64,000 bases of DNA from the NCBI GenBank assembly GCA_965262055.1, contig CBDHEI010000002.1, forward strand, positions 1,550,001-1,614,000, given 5' to 3'. The notes below the pieces were generated by a model, which saw nothing but the letters and a program-made list of their open reading frames with translations, was not told the origin of the DNA and ran no database searches. This stretch comes from G958296245 sp965262055 (GTDB lineage: Bacteria > Chloroflexota > Dehalococcoidia > Lucifugimonadales > G958296245). Numbering within the stretch: the first letter of the stretch is position 1; each line of letters opens with the position of its first letter. The translations under genes were made by a program, and so were the position numbers. Of the stretch, positions 51,345 to 59,936 are shown piece by piece.

Positions 51345-53047
51345 CCCGAATCCACCGAAAGACGACTTTGGGGACAGTCCTTGAAGAAGCCAGAGGGTGC
51401 TCCTCTGAATCTGGGAGAATGGTTTTGAAACAGAAAACCGCCCGGAAACAAGGAGCACCCAGTAGATGCTGCCACAGAATAATCCCGACCGTATCGGCGT
51501 CGTCTTTGACGACCACCGCCTGGTGGCCAATGCCGGCCTGCTCCTGCCGGCCACCCTTGCACAGCACCTGGGCCTGCGGGAACTCGCCGACCATCACCTC
51601 GACCTCGGCTGCGCACCGGGGCGGGCGAACACGGGGGACAAACTGCTGACGCTGGTCGCTTCCGCGCTGGCGGGCGGCGACTTCATCGACGACGCCGATG
51701 CGCTGCGTGCTGGTGGGACGGTCGGTGTTCTCGGCTGCGTGGTCAAGGCGCCATCCACCCTGGGCACCTTCCTGCGCAGTTTCCGGTGGGGGCATGTCCG
51801 TCAACTCGACCGGGTGAGCCGCCAGTTGCTGGCACGCGCATGGGCCGCTGGGGCCGGACCCGGCGACTCGCCCCTGACCATCGACCTGGACTCCACCATC
51901 TGCGAGACCTATGGACTGGACAAAGAAGGGGCGCGACACCACAACTACACCGGCGTGCGGGGCTATCACCCACTGCTGGCCATCGCCGCCGGAACCGGCG
52001 ATGTGCTGATGTCCCGGCTGCGCGAGGGCCGTGCCAACACCGCTCGCGGCGCTGCCCACTTCCTGCGTGAAACGGTGGGGCGGGTGCGCTACGGTAGGGC
52101 CAGCGGCCAACTCACGGTGCGCGCCGACAGCGGCTTCTACGCCCACGCTCTCGTCGCCGTCTGCCGCGAGATGAGTGTCCGCTTCTCCATCACCATCCGC
52201 CAGCACAAAGGCCTGCGGGAGTTGATTGAGGCGATCCCCGAGCAGGACTGGACGCCGATTCCCTACTGGATGGACGGCGCCGCCGATGTGGCCGAGACCA
52301 CCTATACCCCCTTCCAGAGTGAACCCGACGCCGCGCCGGTGCGGCTCATCGTCCGGCGGGTGAAGCCCACGCCCGGTTCCCAGTTGGCCCTCTTCGCCAC
52401 CTACAGCTATCACGGCTTCATCACCGACCGGGACGGGGAAACCCTGGAACTGGAGGCCGATCATCGCCGCCACGCCGAGATCGAGAACGCCATTCGAGAC
52501 CTGAAACACGGCGTCGGACTCAACCATCTCCCCTCGGGGCGCTTCGCCGCCAACGGCGCCTGGCTGGCGGTGCAGGTGATGGCACACAACCTCGCCCGCT
52601 GGACAGCGCGCATCGGTCTGGCCGAACGGACCGTGACCACCAAGACCCTCAGGCGGCGGGTCTTCGCTCTGGTGGGACGGATCACCCACTCGGCGCGCCG
52701 CCTTACCCTGCATCTTCCCCAGCATTGGCCTTGGGAAACCCAGTTCACTCGCGCCATGGCCCGGCTGCGAGCCATTCCACTCCCCGCCTGACTGCCAGCC
52801 TGCAACTGACCCAACTTCCCTGCAAACTCGTGCCACCCCGGTCCGCGAGAGTTCCCTGCTGCGTATTCTCTCGCCATCCCGCGCATCGCAGCTCCCGCAG
52901 AGGGCCATAGGGGCCCTATGCGGCGACTGAAGACCGTTCGCCGACCTCCAATCTACCCCAATGAGCCCAGCCATCTCCCCTGTAGCTCCCTCACCCACCC
53001 TGCCGCTGTCCTCACGCCGTCCATAGGTGTCCTTCGGTGGATTCGGG
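51345..53047 (+). mobile_element. IS1380-family element (1703 bp), copy in the aminotransferase leader
   Basis: Same terminal repeats as the copy at 44242 (CCCGAATCCACCGAAAGAC and its inverse). Flanked by CTAAA at 51340-51344 and 53048-53052. It lies right before the ribosome-binding site GGAGG of the class IV aminotransferase gene, separating it from its likely promoter. Confidence 0.96.
51466..52791 (+). CDS. IS1380-family transposase, copy B
   Basis: 441 residues, identical to copy A except for a handful of substitutions (for example GVRGYHP for GARGYHP, GRASG for GGASG, REMS for REMG). Catalytic Asp in DLDSTICETYG and RADSGFYAHA are kept. Apparently functional, so either copy may mobilise both. 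Confidence 0.95.
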   Translation: MLPQNNPDRIGVVFDDHRLVANAGLLLPATLAQHLGLRELADHHLDLGCAPGRANTGDKLLTLVASALAGGDFIDDADALRAGGTVGVLGCVVKAPSTLGTFLRSFRWGHVRQLDRVSRQLLARAWAAGAGPGDSPLTIDLDSTICETYGLDKEGARHHNYTGVRGYHPLLAIAAGTGDVLMSRLREGRANTARGAAHFLRETVGRVRYGRASGQLTVRADSGFYAHALVAVCREMSVRFSITIRQHKGLRELIEAIPEQDWTPIPYWMDGAADVAETTYTPFQSEPDAAPVRLIVRRVKPTPGSQLALFATYSYHGFITDRDGETLELEADHRRHAEIENAIRDLKHGVGLNHLPSGRFAANGAWLAVQVMAHNLARWTARIGLAERTVTTKTLRRRVFALVGRITHSARRLTLHLPQHWPWETQFTRAMARLRAIPLPA

Positions 53048-53061
53048 CTAAAGGAGGCTGC

Positions 53062-53973
53062 GTGAGCGAGCTTATCGGGTACCGTAACGGCGCCTGGATT
53101 CCCATGAGCGAGATGCGCCCGGACCCCGCCGACCGGGGCACGGGTCTGGCCGACCAGGTCACCGAGGTGGAACGCACCTTCGACGGCAAGAGCTTCCGCA
53201 TGAGGGAGCATATCGACCGGCTGTATAAGACGCTCCGTTACGTACGCATCGACCCCGACCTGAGCCCTGCGGAGATGATCGAGCTGACCGAGGAGGGCGT
53301 AGAGCGCAACCGGCGGATACGGCCCGACATGGAGGACGTCTACGTCATCCACGTCGTTGCCCGGGGCGGCGCGGCCAGGGCGTGGGCCGCAGGGCCGCCC
53401 AACGTCTACGTCAAGTACACGCCCCAGCAGTTCGCATGGTTCGCCTCCCTCTACGAGACGGGCGTACACGGCGTAGTCACCCGTGCGCGCAGCTACGAGC
53501 CGGCGACCTTGGACCCGAAGGCGAAGCACCTGAGCCGGCTCAATATGAGCCTCGCGGAGCTGGAGGCCAACGATCTCGACCCGGGAGCGTGGGCCATCAT
53601 GACCGACGGCGCGGGCAACGTCACCGAGGGCACGAGCCACAACGTCTTCGTCCTCACGGACGGCGTCATACGCACCCCGACCGATCAGGCCGTGCTCGGC
53701 GGCATCTCGCGCGGGATGGTGCTGGACCTGGCGGCCCGGCTTGGAATGCCGGCGCGCGAGGAGGACCTACAGCCCTACGACCTGTACACGGCGGACGAGT
53801 GCTTCTTCAGCGGCACATCGTTCTCGGTGCTGCCCGTGACGGAGGTGGACCGCCGCCCCATCGGGGACGGCAAGCCCGGCCCCGTCGTGCAACGCCTCCT
53901 GGCCGCCTGGAGCGAGGCCGTAGGCATCGACATCGTGGCGCAGGCCGTCAACGCAGCGGCAAAGGGCGATTGA
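53062..53973 (+). CDS. Class IV (branched-chain type) aminotransferase
   Basis: 303 residues from a GTG with AAAGGAGG 4-5 bases upstream; the A's of that site lie in the CTAAA duplication. PLP fold type IV: VYVIHVVARGGAARAWAAGP, the lysine region DPKAKHLSRLNMSLAELEAN (Schiff-base lysine), ITDGAGNVTEGTSHNVFVL-like strand (MTDGAGNVTEGTSHNVFVL, Glu binding the pyridine nitrogen) and LGGISRGMVLDLAARLGMPA. It resembles IlvE and D-amino-acid aminotransferases; substrate undecided. Expression now depends on promoters in or beyond the IS. Confidence 0.9.
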   Translation: MSELIGYRNGAWIPMSEMRPDPADRGTGLADQVTEVERTFDGKSFRMREHIDRLYKTLRYVRIDPDLSPAEMIELTEEGVERNRRIRPDMEDVYVIHVVARGGAARAWAAGPPNVYVKYTPQQFAWFASLYETGVHGVVTRARSYEPATLDPKAKHLSRLNMSLAELEANDLDPGAWAIMTDGAGNVTEGTSHNVFVLTDGVIRTPTDQAVLGGISRGMVLDLAARLGMPAREEDLQPYDLYTADECFFSGTSFSVLPVTEVDRRPIGDGKPGPVVQRLLAAWSEAVGIDIVAQAVNAAAKGD

Positions 53974-54121
53974 CAACCGCGTCCGAGACACCGGGTGGTA
54001 CGCCTCCTGGCCCCATTCTTCTCCGTGGTATGGTGACTGAGAAGGAGTTATGGGCTATGTCGGAGAAGCTAGAAGACAGGGATGAGCTGCGGCCCGCCCC
54101 ACTCAACTTGTAGTGTTTCAT
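53948..54121 (-). CDS. Possible small protein, 57 residues
   Basis: The ATG at 54121 has AGGAGG 5 bases upstream and TATAAT about 45 bases upstream (54168-54173), a better start context than most real genes here. The peptide starts MKHYKLSGAGRSSSLSSSFS and continues IPRRRMGPGGVPPG; Ser- and Pro-rich, no family known. It overlaps the end of the aminotransferase gene by 26 bases, tail to tail. May be a truncated gene start. Confidence 0.35.
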   Translation of the reverse strand: MKHYKLSGAGRSSSLSSSFSDIAHNSFSVTIPRRRMGPGGVPPGVSDAVVNRPLPLR

Positions 54122-54126
54122 GACGT

Positions 54127-54173
54127 CCTCCTGATTGAGCGGTGGCCGCGCCCCATCCGGTAGGTCGATTATA
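54127..54173 (-). promoter_or_regulatory. -10 element and Shine-Dalgarno of the 57-residue ORF
   Basis: Minus strand: TATAAT (54173-54168), then AGGAGG (54132-54127). No convincing -35 is seen. Confidence 0.4.
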
Positions 54174-54198
54174 GCGCCGCGCACTAGCGCCAACGGGG

Positions 54199-55314
54199 TC
54201 ACGGCGCCGGGGCGAAGAGGTGGCAGGCCGGGGCCGGGAGCGGTATCAGGCAGCCCGTAGGCTCCAGCTCGCCGCTCTCCTGGTCGATGCTGAACGTCAC
54301 CACCGTGTCGGAGCGCTGGTTGCCTGCGATGAGGTAGCCGCCGGTGGGGTCTATGGTGAAATTGCGCGGTGTGTCGCCTTGTGTATGCTCGTTGCCGATG
54401 TGCTCCAGCCTCCCAGACCCTTGGTCTATGCGGTAGATGGCGATGCTGTCGTGGCCCCTGTTGGAGGCGTAGAGGAACCTCCCCGATGGGTGGACGTGCA
54501 GGTCGGCGGGGTGGTTCATCCCGTCGAAGCCCGCCGGGAGGGTGGAGAGCGTCTGCAGCTCCGTGAGCACGCCGGTCTCGCCGTTGTAGCCGAACGCGGT
54601 GACCGTCGAGTTTAGCTCGTTGGCCACGTAGGCGTGGCGTCCGCCTGGGAGGAAGTCAAAGTGGCGCGGCCCGGTGCCGGGCGCGGTCGTCACCCAGGGC
54701 GTGGGGCTCGGGGAGACGCTGCCGGCCGCAGCGTCGAAGTCGTACACCATCACCCTGTCCAGCCCAAGGTCCGGCACCAGGGCGTGTTTGTTGCCGGGGT
54801 CGACGAAGAAGGAGTGCGGGTGCGGCTCCTGCTGCCTGTCCTGGTTCGCGCTGGACCCTTCATGCTGGACGCCGGCCGCCCGCTCGCCCACGCTGCCGTC
54901 GTCGTTAAGGGAGAAGACGGACACGCTGCCTCCGCCGTAGTTGGCTACGAGCAGGAAACTCAGGGTCTTGTCGAGGCTGAGGTGGCACGGCAGCCCCCCT
55001 CCCGACGGGACGCGGTTCAGCAGGGTGAGCCTGCCCGTTTCGGGGTCGACGTCGAACGCGCTGACGGCCCCTCCCGGGTGCTCCGTCCTGTCCCAGACCT
55101 CGTGGATGCTGTACAGCCGCCTGCCGCCGGGGTGGAAGGCGAGGAAGCAGGGGTTGTCTGGCACGCGGTCCGAGCCCATTACCTCCAGGCCGCCCGTGGC
55201 GGGGTCGAAGCTCAGGGTGTAGATGCCCTCGCTCGCGCCGGTCGGCTCCTTGTCATCGTGCTCCTGCGTATATGTCCCGACGTAGATGGTCAGCGGGCCT
55301 GCGTGTGTGCTCAT
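54199..55314 (-). CDS. Lactonase family beta-propeller (6-phosphogluconolactonase type)
   Basis: 371 residues, seven-bladed propeller of the YbhE/Pgl family, which hydrolyses 6-phosphogluconolactone or other lactones. Visible blades: IYVGTYTQEHDDKEPTGASE, CFLAFHPGGRRLYSIHEVW, LPCHLSLDKTLSFLLVANYG, PHSFFVDPGNKHALVPDLGL, GPRHFDFLPGGRHAYVANEL, DLHVHPSGRFLYASNRGHDS and TPRNFTIDPTGGYLIAGNQR, the last being the family's most conserved stretch. It lacks a signal peptide. The neighbouring sugar-related genes leave a role in sugar-lactone turnover plausible. Confidence 0.92.
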   Translation of the reverse strand: MSTHAGPLTIYVGTYTQEHDDKEPTGASEGIYTLSFDPATGGLEVMGSDRVPDNPCFLAFHPGGRRLYSIHEVWDRTEHPGGAVSAFDVDPETGRLTLLNRVPSGGGLPCHLSLDKTLSFLLVANYGGGSVSVFSLNDDGSVGERAAGVQHEGSSANQDRQQEPHPHSFFVDPGNKHALVPDLGLDRVMVYDFDAAAGSVSPSPTPWVTTAPGTGPRHFDFLPGGRHAYVANELNSTVTAFGYNGETGVLTELQTLSTLPAGFDGMNHPADLHVHPSGRFLYASNRGHDSIAIYRIDQGSGRLEHIGNEHTQGDTPRNFTIDPTGGYLIAGNQRSDTVVTFSIDQESGELEPTGCLIPLPAPACHLFAPAP

Positions 55315-55449
55315 GCTTTCCCCCTTATTTGAGCAGTATCTACAACGCGGTTAGTGTCCCCCGCCCGGCTATGCGCGTCAATAGCGGAACGGAGGCTTCT
55401 TCCCCTGACCACTCTCTCCGCTGGCCACTAACCACCCTCATCTGTCTGA

Positions 55450-55455
55450 TATAAT
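55450..55455 (+). promoter_or_regulatory. Candidate -10 element of the tig-clpP-clpX cluster
   Basis: A perfect TATAAT 31 bases before the tig TTG start. No good -35 lies at 16-18 bases, so it may depend on an activator or be weak. Confidence 0.45.
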
Positions 55456-55485
55456 TGATCGCAGCCCTAAACGCAGGAGCCCCGG

Positions 55486-56856
55486 TTGAAGATTACTCAA
55501 GAGGAGATGGTGGAGCGCCAGACTGTGCTCCATGTCGAGCTTGAGGACGAGGACCTGGAACCCTATCTGCAGCGTGTGTACCAGAGGGTCGCACAGCAGG
55601 CAGCGATACCTGGGTTCCGCAAGGGCAAAGCCCCCCGTACCGTCGTAGAGCGCTTCCTCGGACCCGGAGGTCTCGTCCAGGAGTCACTCAACGATGCGGT
55701 CCCCGCCCTTGCCGATCAGGCCGTATCCGCCCGTGAGTTGGACCCCGCCGTCCCGCCTAGCGTGGACGTGCTCGACATGGAGCCCGTCACCTTCAAGGTC
55801 ACAGTGGCTTCCGAGCCCGGCATAGACCTTGGCGAGTACAGGAGCATCCGGCTGGAGGAGAGCAAGGTAGAGATCGAAGAGGAGGACGTCGAGAAGGCCC
55901 TGGTGGCCCTGCGGCGGGACTCCGCCTCCTGGGAGCCGGTCGAGCGCCCGGTCAAGTTGGGGGACATGGTCACGATCGATGTCACGGGCACCGTGGAGGA
56001 GCGCGTCGTCCTGGATGAGAAGGATACCGTCTACATGACCGAGGACGGCAGCAAAATCCCGTTCGCCGGATTCTCGGAGAACTTGGTGGAGGCTGCGGCG
56101 GGTGAAGCAAGGCAGTTCTCCATTCCCATCCCGGAGGACTATGCGGACACAAGCCTCGCCGGGAAGTCCTGCGACTTCCAGGTAACCGTCAACGAGATCA
56201 AGGAGCAGAAGCTTCCGGACTTGGATGACGAGTTTGCCAAGGGGACCGGGGACGGCTACGAGACCATGGCCCAGCTACGAGAGAGCACCGAAGGCGACAT
56301 GAGGGAGAGGGCGGAGGCGGCGGAGAGAAACTCCTTCAGACAGCGGGCCGTGGATGCCCTGGTTGAATCTGCGACGGTGGAGGTGGCCCCCCTTCACGTG
56401 GACCACGAGGTCAACCATGCCATGTACGACCGCGCGCGCTTCGTGCAAAACCTCAACATGCCGTACCAGGACTATCTCCGATACAGGGGCGTGACGGAGG
56501 AGCAGGACCGGGAGGAGATGCGGGGGACAGCGGTGAGACGCTTGCTCCAGTCCTACGTGGTCCGCACGCTGGCGGAGAGAGAGAGCATAGGGGTAAGCGA
56601 CGACGAGATAGATGACAAGCTCAAAGAGATACTGGATTCTGGAGGGGAGGCTGCGGCGCAGCTTCGAGAGGCGCAGGAGCAAGACCGCGCGCGAGACGCC
56701 GTACGCGCATCGCTCCGGGTGGACAAGGCTGTCGATCTTCTGGCGGCTATAGCACGAGGAGAGGAGCCGCCGCCCGGGGAGCCGAGCGAGACGGCGGACG
56801 GCGAAGACCGGATGACCGCAGAGCCGTCTGGGGATGATGAGAACTCCAAGGAGTAG
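55486..56856 (+). CDS. tig: Trigger factor (ribosome-associated chaperone and peptidyl-prolyl isomerase)
   Basis: 456 residues from a TTG start. N-terminal ribosome-binding domain with AAIPGFRKGKAPRTVVERFL (the GFRxGKxP signature that touches L23), then the FKBP-like PPIase part (DMVTIDVTGTVEERVVLDEK; PFAGFSENLVEAAAGEARQF) and the long helical C-terminal domain (ATVEVAPLHVDHEVNHAMYD onward). The tail is acidic and disordered. Typical gene order tig-clpP-clpX follows. Confidence 0.95.
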   Translation: MKITQEEMVERQTVLHVELEDEDLEPYLQRVYQRVAQQAAIPGFRKGKAPRTVVERFLGPGGLVQESLNDAVPALADQAVSARELDPAVPPSVDVLDMEPVTFKVTVASEPGIDLGEYRSIRLEESKVEIEEEDVEKALVALRRDSASWEPVERPVKLGDMVTIDVTGTVEERVVLDEKDTVYMTEDGSKIPFAGFSENLVEAAAGEARQFSIPIPEDYADTSLAGKSCDFQVTVNEIKEQKLPDLDDEFAKGTGDGYETMAQLRESTEGDMRERAEAAERNSFRQRAVDALVESATVEVAPLHVDHEVNHAMYDRARFVQNLNMPYQDYLRYRGVTEEQDREEMRGTAVRRLLQSYVVRTLAERESIGVSDDEIDDKLKEILDSGGEAAAQLREAQEQDRARDAVRASLRVDKAVDLLAAIARGEEPPPGEPSETADGEDRMTAEPSGDDENSKE

Positions 56857-56859
56857 GCA

Positions 56860-57489
56860 GTGAATTTGACGACCCGACCTGAGAACTTGATCCCGATGGT
56901 GGTTGAGAGCGGTGCGCGCGGAGAGAGGGCATACGACATATACTCGCTGCTGCTGAAGGAGCGTATCATCTTCCTCGGCACCCCTATCTCGGACCCCGTG
57001 TCCAACGCAATAGTCGCCCAGCTCCTTTTCCTCGACAGAGAAGACCCCGAAAGGGACATCCACTTCTACATCAACTCCCCCGGCGGCGTCATAACGTCGG
57101 GCCTCGCCATCTACGACACGATACAGCTAATCCGCCCAAACGTGTCCACCATCTGCATAGGCATGGCCGCCAGCATGGCGACAGTGCTGCTTTGCTCTGG
57201 CACGCCGGGCAAGCGCTTCGCCCTCCCCAACGCGACTTTGCACATGCACCAGCCGCTCTCCGGCGCGCAGGGCCAGGCATCGGACATCGAGATTCACGCG
57301 CGGGAGATACTGCGGATGCAGGACAAGATGAGGCAGATCCTCTCCGGCCACACCGGACAGTCGTACGAGAAGATCGCCAGGGACACAGACCGGGACTACT
57401 ACCTGAGCGCCGAGGAGGCCAGGGAGTACGGGCTGGTCGACGACGTGCTGGGGGCTCCGAAAGAGGAAGGTCAGGCAGCCGCCTCCTGA
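56860..57489 (+). CDS. clpP: ATP-dependent Clp protease, proteolytic subunit
   Basis: 209 residues, GTG start 3 bases after tig. Serine protease forming the 14-mer barrel of ClpXP. Catalytic Ser in CIGMAASMATVLL, His in LHMHQPLSG and Asp in RDTDRDYYLSAEEAREYG are all in place; INSPGGVITSGLAIYDTIQ is the conserved substrate strand. No propeptide is obvious. Co-transcribed with tig and clpX. Confidence 0.96.
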   Translation: MNLTTRPENLIPMVVESGARGERAYDIYSLLLKERIIFLGTPISDPVSNAIVAQLLFLDREDPERDIHFYINSPGGVITSGLAIYDTIQLIRPNVSTICIGMAASMATVLLCSGTPGKRFALPNATLHMHQPLSGAQGQASDIEIHAREILRMQDKMRQILSGHTGQSYEKIARDTDRDYYLSAEEAREYGLVDDVLGAPKEEGQAAAS

Positions 57490-57609
57490 AGCCTGCGGGC
57501 AGGCCACGTATCCCCACCCAAGGTTATGGAATAGCAATGACGCGCATCGTAGATAGCCGCATGCCAGGCCCGACGGCCGCAATGCGAAGAGGGCGGCGAG
57601 AGGGCTAAC

Positions 57610-58908
57610 ATGCCAGCACCGCGTAGTGATCAGAGCAACAACTACACCTGTTCGTTTTGCGGCAAGGCGCAAAACCAGGTCAAGCGCCTGATCGCCGGGC
57701 CCGACCGGGTCTTCATCTGCGACGAGTGCGTCGGCCTGTGCGGCCAGATCATCTCCGAGGAGAGCCCCACCCCACTCCGCGACGCCAGCGGCCTGATGGC
57801 CAAGGGCATCAACCCCAAGTGGCTCTACAACAAGCTCGAGGAGTACGTCATCGGCCAGGAGCGGGCCAAGAAGGTCCTCAGTGTCGCCGTATACAATCAC
57901 TACAAGCGGGTCTGGTCCAAGCAGCGCTACTCCGACGTGGAGCTGCAGAAGGCCAACATCCTGCTCCTCGGCCCCGCCGGCTCCGGCAAGACGCTGCTGG
58001 CCCAGACGCTGGCCAAGATCCTGGACGTGCCGTTCGCAATAGCCGACGCCACGTCGCTGACAGAGGCGGGCTACGTCGGCGAGGACGTGGAGAACATCCT
58101 CCTGCAGTTGATACAGGCCGCCGACTTCGATATTCCCCGCGCCGAGCAGGGCATCATATACATTGACGAGATCGACAAGATCGCCCGCAAGAACCCCAAC
58201 CCGTCCATCACGCGCGACGTGTCCGGGGAGGGTGTACAGCAAGCGCTGCTGAAGATCGTCGAGGGCTGCGTCGCCAACGTGCCGCCCCAGGGCGGGCGCA
58301 AGCACCCCCACCAGGACTTTCTCCAGATCCACACCGACAATATCCTCTTCATGTGCGGAGGCGCGTTCGAGGGCTTGAGCGAGATGGTTGAGTTGCGGCT
58401 CTCCAGGGACAAGGCGACCATCGGATTTCAGGCCAACGGCTCCAGGAGCGCCAGCTCCGAAGAGAACGGTGCCTTCCTTGACAGGGTCACCTCGGACGAT
58501 CTGCTCAAGTACGGATTCATCCCCGAATTCGTGGGCCGTCTCCCGGTTGTGGTCAGCCTCGACGGTTTGGACAAGGAAGCCCTGGTCCGCGTGCTCACCG
58601 AGCCAAAGAACGCGGTGGTGCGGCAGTACCAGGAGCTCTTCAGGATGGACAGTGTCGAGTTGGTGCTCACTGAGGAGGCACTGGAGGCGACGGCGGACGA
58701 GGCGCTCGAGCAGGGTACCGGCGCCCGAGGGCTCCGTTCCGTTCTGGAGCGTGCGCTGCTGGACGTGATGTACGAGCTGCCCACGCTGAGTGACATCGTC
58801 CGCTGCGAGGTCGATGAGGGCGCCATACTAGGCTCCGAAGACGTTCAGCTCTCGACCTCGACCGGCAAGATGCTGGAGATGCCGTCTCGCGAGAAGAAGT
58901 CCGCCTGA
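57610..58908 (+). CDS. clpX: ATP-dependent Clp protease, ATP-binding subunit ClpX
   Basis: 432 residues, full length. N-terminal C4 zinc finger (CSFCGKAQNQVKRLIAGPD; CDECVGLC), then the AAA+ core: Walker A GPAGSGKTLLAQTLAK, pore loop EAGYVGEDVENILLQL, Walker B IIYIDEIDKIARK and RKHPHQDFLQIHTDNILFMC. Unfolds tagged substrates and feeds them to ClpP. Starts 118 bases past clpP; the gap has no clear gene. Confidence 0.97.
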   Translation: MPAPRSDQSNNYTCSFCGKAQNQVKRLIAGPDRVFICDECVGLCGQIISEESPTPLRDASGLMAKGINPKWLYNKLEEYVIGQERAKKVLSVAVYNHYKRVWSKQRYSDVELQKANILLLGPAGSGKTLLAQTLAKILDVPFAIADATSLTEAGYVGEDVENILLQLIQAADFDIPRAEQGIIYIDEIDKIARKNPNPSITRDVSGEGVQQALLKIVEGCVANVPPQGGRKHPHQDFLQIHTDNILFMCGGAFEGLSEMVELRLSRDKATIGFQANGSRSASSEENGAFLDRVTSDDLLKYGFIPEFVGRLPVVVSLDGLDKEALVRVLTEPKNAVVRQYQELFRMDSVELVLTEEALEATADEALEQGTGARGLRSVLERALLDVMYELPTLSDIVRCEVDEGAILGSEDVQLSTSTGKMLEMPSREKKSA

Positions 58909-58963
58909 ACCTTTTTCGGCGGTCCCCTTGGCGCTCCTGTACTTGGGAGGCGTGCCCAGTCCC

Positions 58964-59839
58964 ATGAAGGTCCATCTCGTGGACGCCACTTACGAGCTGT
59001 TCCGTGCGCACTTTGGCGCACCTCCGGCGACAGCGCCCGACGGCCGTCCCATCGGCGCCGTCCGCGGCTTCATCCAGACCATGCTGGCGCTCCTTGCCCA
59101 GCCCGGCGTTACCCACGTCGGCTGCGCCTTCGACCATGTTATCGAGTCGTTTCGCAACGACCTGTTTGACGGATACAAGGACGGCTCCGGGGTGCCCGAG
59201 GCGCTGGCCGAGCAGTTCGACATTGCCGAGGAGGCCGCCGCAGCCCTGGGGCTCGTCGTCTGGCCGATGGTCGAGTTCGAAGCCGACGACGCCATAGCCT
59301 CTGCCGTACATATGTGGAGTGACCATCCTGAGGTGGAGCAGATGGTCATCTGCTCCCCGGATAAGGATATGGCCCAGCTCGTTCAGGGTGACAGGGTGGT
59401 GTGTCTGGACCGTAGACGGCGCACCGTCATGGACGAGGCCGGCGTGTTGGGAAAATTCGGCGTCGCGCCTGAGTCAATCCCCGACTACCTCGCCCTCGTG
59501 GGCGACTCTGCCGACGGCATACCCGGAGTCCCGCGTTGGGGCGCCAAGTCGACGGCGCAGGTGCTGGCCAGGTATATGCACATCGAGGCCGTGCCGGAAG
59601 ACCCGGCCGAGTGGACCGTATCGCCCAGAGGAGCCGTGTCTATGGCGAACCAGCTGGCCAGCCGCCGCGACGAAGCTTTCTTCTACCGGACCCTGACCAC
59701 GCTGCGCGCGGAGGTGCCCCTCACAGAGACCCTAGACGACCTCCGCTGGAAGGGAGCGCCGCGCCGGCGTTACGCCCGATTTTGTAGCCGTTTGGGCCTG
59801 CTCGACCTGCTGGACGCGCCTTCCATCTGGTCGGAATGA
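58964..59839 (+). CDS. Stand-alone 5'-3' exonuclease (PolA N-terminal/FEN family)
   Basis: 291 residues from the ATG at 58964; a TTG 36 bases earlier is an alternative start. Matches the FEN-like nuclease part of DNA polymerase I: HLVDATYELFRAHFG, VTHVGCAFDHVIESFRNDLF, acidic metal-site EFEADDAIASAVH, CSPDKDMAQLVQGDRVVCLD and the helix-hairpin region VGDSADGIPGVPRWGAKSTA. Removes RNA primers or flaps. Its stop lies 98 bases before plsY. Confidence 0.92.
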   Translation: MKVHLVDATYELFRAHFGAPPATAPDGRPIGAVRGFIQTMLALLAQPGVTHVGCAFDHVIESFRNDLFDGYKDGSGVPEALAEQFDIAEEAAAALGLVVWPMVEFEADDAIASAVHMWSDHPEVEQMVICSPDKDMAQLVQGDRVVCLDRRRRTVMDEAGVLGKFGVAPESIPDYLALVGDSADGIPGVPRWGAKSTAQVLARYMHIEAVPEDPAEWTVSPRGAVSMANQLASRRDEAFFYRTLTTLRAEVPLTETLDDLRWKGAPRRRYARFCSRLGLLDLLDAPSIWSE

Positions 59840-59865
59840 AGGCCGGATAAAGACCGCTAGAAATA

Positions 59866-59895
59866 TGGCATTGACAATGCCACGGCTTGTATAAT
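59866..59895. promoter_or_regulatory. Palindromic operator-like site and -10 element before plsY
   Basis: TGGCATT-GAC-AATGCCA (59866-59882) is a perfect inverted repeat with 7-bp arms; a consensus TATAAT follows at 59890-59895. TTGACA within it (59871-59876) is only 13 bases from TATAAT, too short for a normal promoter, so the palindrome may be an operator overlapping the -35 region. Confidence 0.5.
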
Positions 59896-59936
59896 CCGAT
59901 AAACTCCACGCCTCAGCGATATCGGGAGGGCTATTA

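Noticed and set aside
51340..53640. A 766-codon minus-strand frame, and a similar one at 44237-46171
   Set aside because: Both run through the two IS copies in antisense and into host DNA; composition is shadow-like and no motif is present.
57537..57608. 23-codon frame between clpP and clpX (starting MTRIVDSRMPGP)
   Set aside because: Too short and Arg-rich, no Shine-Dalgarno; may just be leader DNA of clpX.
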